Shown one piece after another: positions 62,061 to 64,000 of a DNA stretch of 64,000 nt; the first letter of the stretch is position 1, and the number at the start of each line of letters is the position of its first letter. The position numbers and the translations under genes were made by a program. A model generated the notes under the pieces. The model did no database searches and was not told the DNA's origin. It saw only the letters and a program-made list of their open reading frames with translations. The DNA comes from an uncultured Carboxylicivirga sp. (GTDB taxonomy: Bacteria; Bacteroidota; Bacteroidia; Bacteroidales; Marinilabiliaceae), in the NCBI GenBank assembly GCA_947491945.1, contig CANLLN010000019.1, positions 1-64,000 on the forward strand, read 5' to 3'.

Positions 62061-62906
62061 ATGAAAAGATTATTCTTTATCCTGATTGTATTGGTAGGTT
62101 TTTGCGCAGCGGATATGCAAGCACAAGAATTAAATACCGAGCTGTACACTAAAGATCATGTGCCCAATCGACGCCCAATACCTTATGTGCACGTGAGGGA
62201 GGCCGATGTGTTGTGGGCCAAAAAGATATGGCGTGTTATCGATCTTCGCGAGAAGATGAACCTGCCAATGTATTACCCAACCACACAGATGGATGGCCGT
62301 TACTCGCTGATCGACCTATTGGTGTATGGAATTAAATACGAGGGGCTTACTGCCTATTCAGCTAAGAATCAGGACGAGTTTCAGGTGCCTTTATCAGTTG
62401 ATCAGGTGATGCGCGAGTTAGGTGCTGTATCCGATACACAGCAGGTGCGTAATGCCGAAACCGGTTTGTATGAAGATAAGGTAATCGCGGCTGAGGTGCG
62501 ATCAACGGAGATTAAGCAAATCATGTTGAAAGAAATTTGGTTCTTCGATCGTAAATACTCTCGCATGGATGTCCGCATCATTGGCATGTGCCCCATTCGC
62601 GAATATGTAGCTAGTGAAAATGGAGAAGGAGAGGTAAGAAAATCGCAAACCTTTTGGATTTACTTCCCCGAAGTGCGCAATCTGTTAGCCCGTCATGAGG
62701 TTTTCAACCCGCTTAATGACTCGCAGCGTCGTACCTTCGACGACATCTTTATAAAGCGTTATTTTGGTAGCTATATCTACAAAGAGGCCAATGTATATAA
62801 CAACCGCCGTATTGAGGATTATACCGCCGGTATGGAGGCCATGATGGAGTCAGAGCGTATCAAACAGGAAATTTTCGAGATGGAACACGATATGTGGGAA
62901 TTCTAA
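62061..62906 (+). CDS. gldN: T9SS ring protein GldN/PorN
   Basis: A 281-aa periplasmic protein with a signal peptide (MKRLFFILIVLVGFCAADMQ, cleavage near AQ/EL). Signature blocks: 'HVREADVLWAKKIWRVIDLR', 'MNLPMYYPTTQMDGRYSLID', 'KEIWFFDRKYSRMDVRIIGM', 'FWIYFPEVRNLLARHEVFNP' and 'FDDIFIKRYFGSYIYKEANV'. It completes the ring with GldK. The last gene of the operon, followed by a strong terminator. Confidence 0.97.
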   Translation: MKRLFFILIVLVGFCAADMQAQELNTELYTKDHVPNRRPIPYVHVREADVLWAKKIWRVIDLREKMNLPMYYPTTQMDGRYSLIDLLVYGIKYEGLTAYSAKNQDEFQVPLSVDQVMRELGAVSDTQQVRNAETGLYEDKVIAAEVRSTEIKQIMLKEIWFFDRKYSRMDVRIIGMCPIREYVASENGEGEVRKSQTFWIYFPEVRNLLARHEVFNPLNDSQRRTFDDIFIKRYFGSYIYKEANVYNNRRIEDYTAGMEAMMESERIKQEIFEMEHDMWEF

Positions 62907-62940
62907 TGAAAGGATAAAGTCTAGTCTAAATTTAATATAG

Positions 62941-62967
62941 AAAGGGAACCGCAAGGTTCCCTTTTTT
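62941..62967 (+). terminator. Terminator of the T9SS operon
   Basis: AAAGGGAACC (62941-62950), loop GCAA, then GGTTCCCTTTTTT (62955-62967): a 10-bp stem with a GNRA loop and a T6 tail. Confidence 0.92.
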
Positions 62968-63175
62968 GTTGCAGTTTATTTCGGATCTTAGGTATTTGCG
63001 GATCAAGCGCCAAGGCTGTTTCTAAGCAAGAATCATGCATAATCCGGGCAAGAGGACCTGACATATTTCGTAGCTTCGGATAGCCTTCCATTCTCCCTAA
63101 TCTATTGTATTAATTGGGCTGAACGTGTATAGGAACCCTAAGTTTCACCGGGGGCCGCAGATGCCTTTATTAGGT

Positions 63176-63208
63176 ATAAAAAAAGGATCGCAGCAAAGCC
63201 CGCGATCC
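63176..63208 (-). terminator. Terminator of pyrH
   Basis: GGATCGC (63185-63191) and GCGATCC (63202-63208), preceded by A8 on the plus strand, that is, T8 after the stem on the minus strand. Confidence 0.8.
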
Positions 63209-63233
63209 CCAATATGATTCGTCGGATTATTGA

Positions 63234-63941
63234 CTAGTTTTTTACCAGTGTGCCTATATTTTCACCCTTCAATACCTTTAGCAGGTTTCCTTTTGTGTCC
63301 ATATCAAAAACTACAATATCCAGGTTATTTTCTTTACACATCGTAGTGGCCGTTAAATCCATAATTTTCAAGCCTCGCTCATACACTTCGTCAAAGGTGA
63401 TCTCGTCAAATTTGGTAGCCCTTGGATCCTTCTCTGGGTCGGCAGTATAAATGCCATCCACGCGTGTGCCTTTTAGCATTACATCTGCCTCTATTTCAAT
63501 GCCACGCAGCGATGAACCCGTATCCGTGGTGAAGTAAGGGTTACCGGTGCCACCTGATAGTATTACTACTTCGCCGGCCTCAAGGGCGGCCACAGCCTTT
63601 GGTTTGTCGTAGTATTCGCCCACAGGCTCCATGCGTATGGCCGTTAATACACGCGTTTTAACCGACATGGCCTGTAATGCCGACTGAAGTGCCAAACCAT
63701 TAATTACGGTGGCCAACATGCCCATCTGGTCGCCTTTATAGCGATCAAAACCTTTAGACGCACCACTTAACCCTCTGAAGATATTACCGCCGCCAATAAC
63801 AATGCCCACTTGCACTCCCAATTCCACAGCTTCTTTAATTTGGGTAGCGTAATCATTTAGGCGCTCCGGGTCGATGCCGTAGCCTTGCTCGCCCATAAGT
63901 GACTCGCCACTGAGCTTTAATAGTATTCTTTTATATTTCAT
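63234..63941 (-). CDS. pyrH: UMP kinase
   Basis: A 235-aa hexameric amino-acid-kinase-fold enzyme: UMP plus ATP to UDP plus ADP, in pyrimidine synthesis. 'YKRILLKLSGESLMGEQGYG' and 'VGIVIGGGNIFRGLSG' bind the phosphates; 'GGTGNPYFTTDTGSSLRGIE' and 'TRVDGIYTADPEKDPRATKF' are further signatures. Length and start are normal. Its -7 box (TATCTTTG on the minus strand) is at 63966-63973. Confidence 0.97.
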   Translation of the reverse strand: MKYKRILLKLSGESLMGEQGYGIDPERLNDYATQIKEAVELGVQVGIVIGGGNIFRGLSGASKGFDRYKGDQMGMLATVINGLALQSALQAMSVKTRVLTAIRMEPVGEYYDKPKAVAALEAGEVVILSGGTGNPYFTTDTGSSLRGIEIEADVMLKGTRVDGIYTADPEKDPRATKFDEITFDEVYERGLKIMDLTATTMCKENNLDIVVFDMDTKGNLLKVLKGENIGTLVKN

Positions 63942-63965
63942 TACCTACTGATATTTTATAGCAAC

Positions 63966-63973
63966 CAAAGATA
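63966..63973 (-). promoter_or_regulatory. -7 box of pyrH
   Basis: On the minus strand TATCTTTG fits TAnnTTTG, 24 bp before the start codon. No TTTG is seen at the normal -33 distance before the window ends. Confidence 0.4.
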
Positions 63974-64000
63974 AGAAATGATTTATAGTCATGCTGAAAC

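Larger units (their letters stand above)
62907..63233. other. 327-bp intergenic region between gldN and pyrH
   Basis: Holds the gldN and pyrH terminators at its ends. Between 62970 and 63175 I see no ORF, repeat or promoter. Confidence 0.5.

Overview
This 64-kb window is an ordinary chromosomal stretch of a bacterium of the phylum Bacteroidota. A marine or anaerobic Marinilabiliales/Bacteroidales-type lineage fits best, but the genus cannot be fixed from the sequence alone. The evidence is the gldKLMN type IX secretion (T9SS) core with a PorP/SprF-like protein, an RprXY-like two-component system, many lipoproteins, glycoside hydrolases GH89 and GH92, DUF4369 thioredoxin-like lipoproteins, and promoters of the Bacteroidota primary-sigma type (-7 TAnnTTTG, sometimes with a -33 TTTG). 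I saw no insertion sequence, prophage, CRISPR array or rRNA. Three identical tRNA-Glu genes are present.

Layout. 1-2.5 kb: a decayed serine-hydrolase tail, a Zn-ribbon protein, a tail-less SSB and a DUF4412 secreted protein. 2.5-8.2 kb: a DUF748/AsmA-like protein, a pirin, an RprXY-like two-component system and, divergent from it, a tiny Cys/Lys-repeat exported protein. 8.3-13.2 kb: a YgjP-like metallopeptidase and a dGTPase in one operon, an AraC regulator, a small lipoprotein and a TPR protein. 13.3-17.9 kb: a four-gene minus-strand operon (ferredoxin-flavodoxin, GH89 alpha-N-acetylglucosaminidase, DUF3124 lipoprotein, O-methyltransferase). 18-24 kb: a permease fused to EIIA-like and RCK_C domains, thiol peroxidase, and a fused ResB-CcsA cytochrome c maturation protein. 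24.3-34.6 kb: a chemoreceptor, a porin, a small membrane protein, DUF4268, a FemAB-like protein, radC, rpsT within a tRNA-Glu array, metK with a riboswitch-like leader, a second chemoreceptor and YceI.

34.7-43.7 kb: a GH92 alpha-mannosidase, a Wzi-like outer-membrane protein, and wbpE-wbpD-wbpB plus a UDP-HexNAc 6-dehydrogenase, together enough to make a UDP-2,3-diacetamido-uronic acid. 44.2-53.1 kb: a YbaK deacylase, two unrecognised proteins, two thioredoxin-fold lipoproteins that have both lost CxxC, LpxH, a KAS III and PBP1A. 53.4-62.9 kb: topA, an arginase-fold protein with broken metal ligands, then the T9SS core porP-gldK-gldL-gldM-gldN. 63.2 kb: pyrH.

Much of the window serves the cell envelope: surface sugar precursor synthesis, lipid A (lpxH), peptidoglycan (PBP1A), T9SS and cytochrome c maturation. 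In Porphyromonas a WbpABDE-type pathway makes an A-LPS sugar to which T9SS cargo is attached, so the wbp block and the gldK-N block may be functionally connected here; this link is inferred. The observations most worth a second look are the metK leader RNA, the degenerate arginase beside the T9SS genes, the two redox-dead thioredoxin lipoproteins, and the Cys-repeat peptide facing a sensor kinase with periplasmic cysteines.
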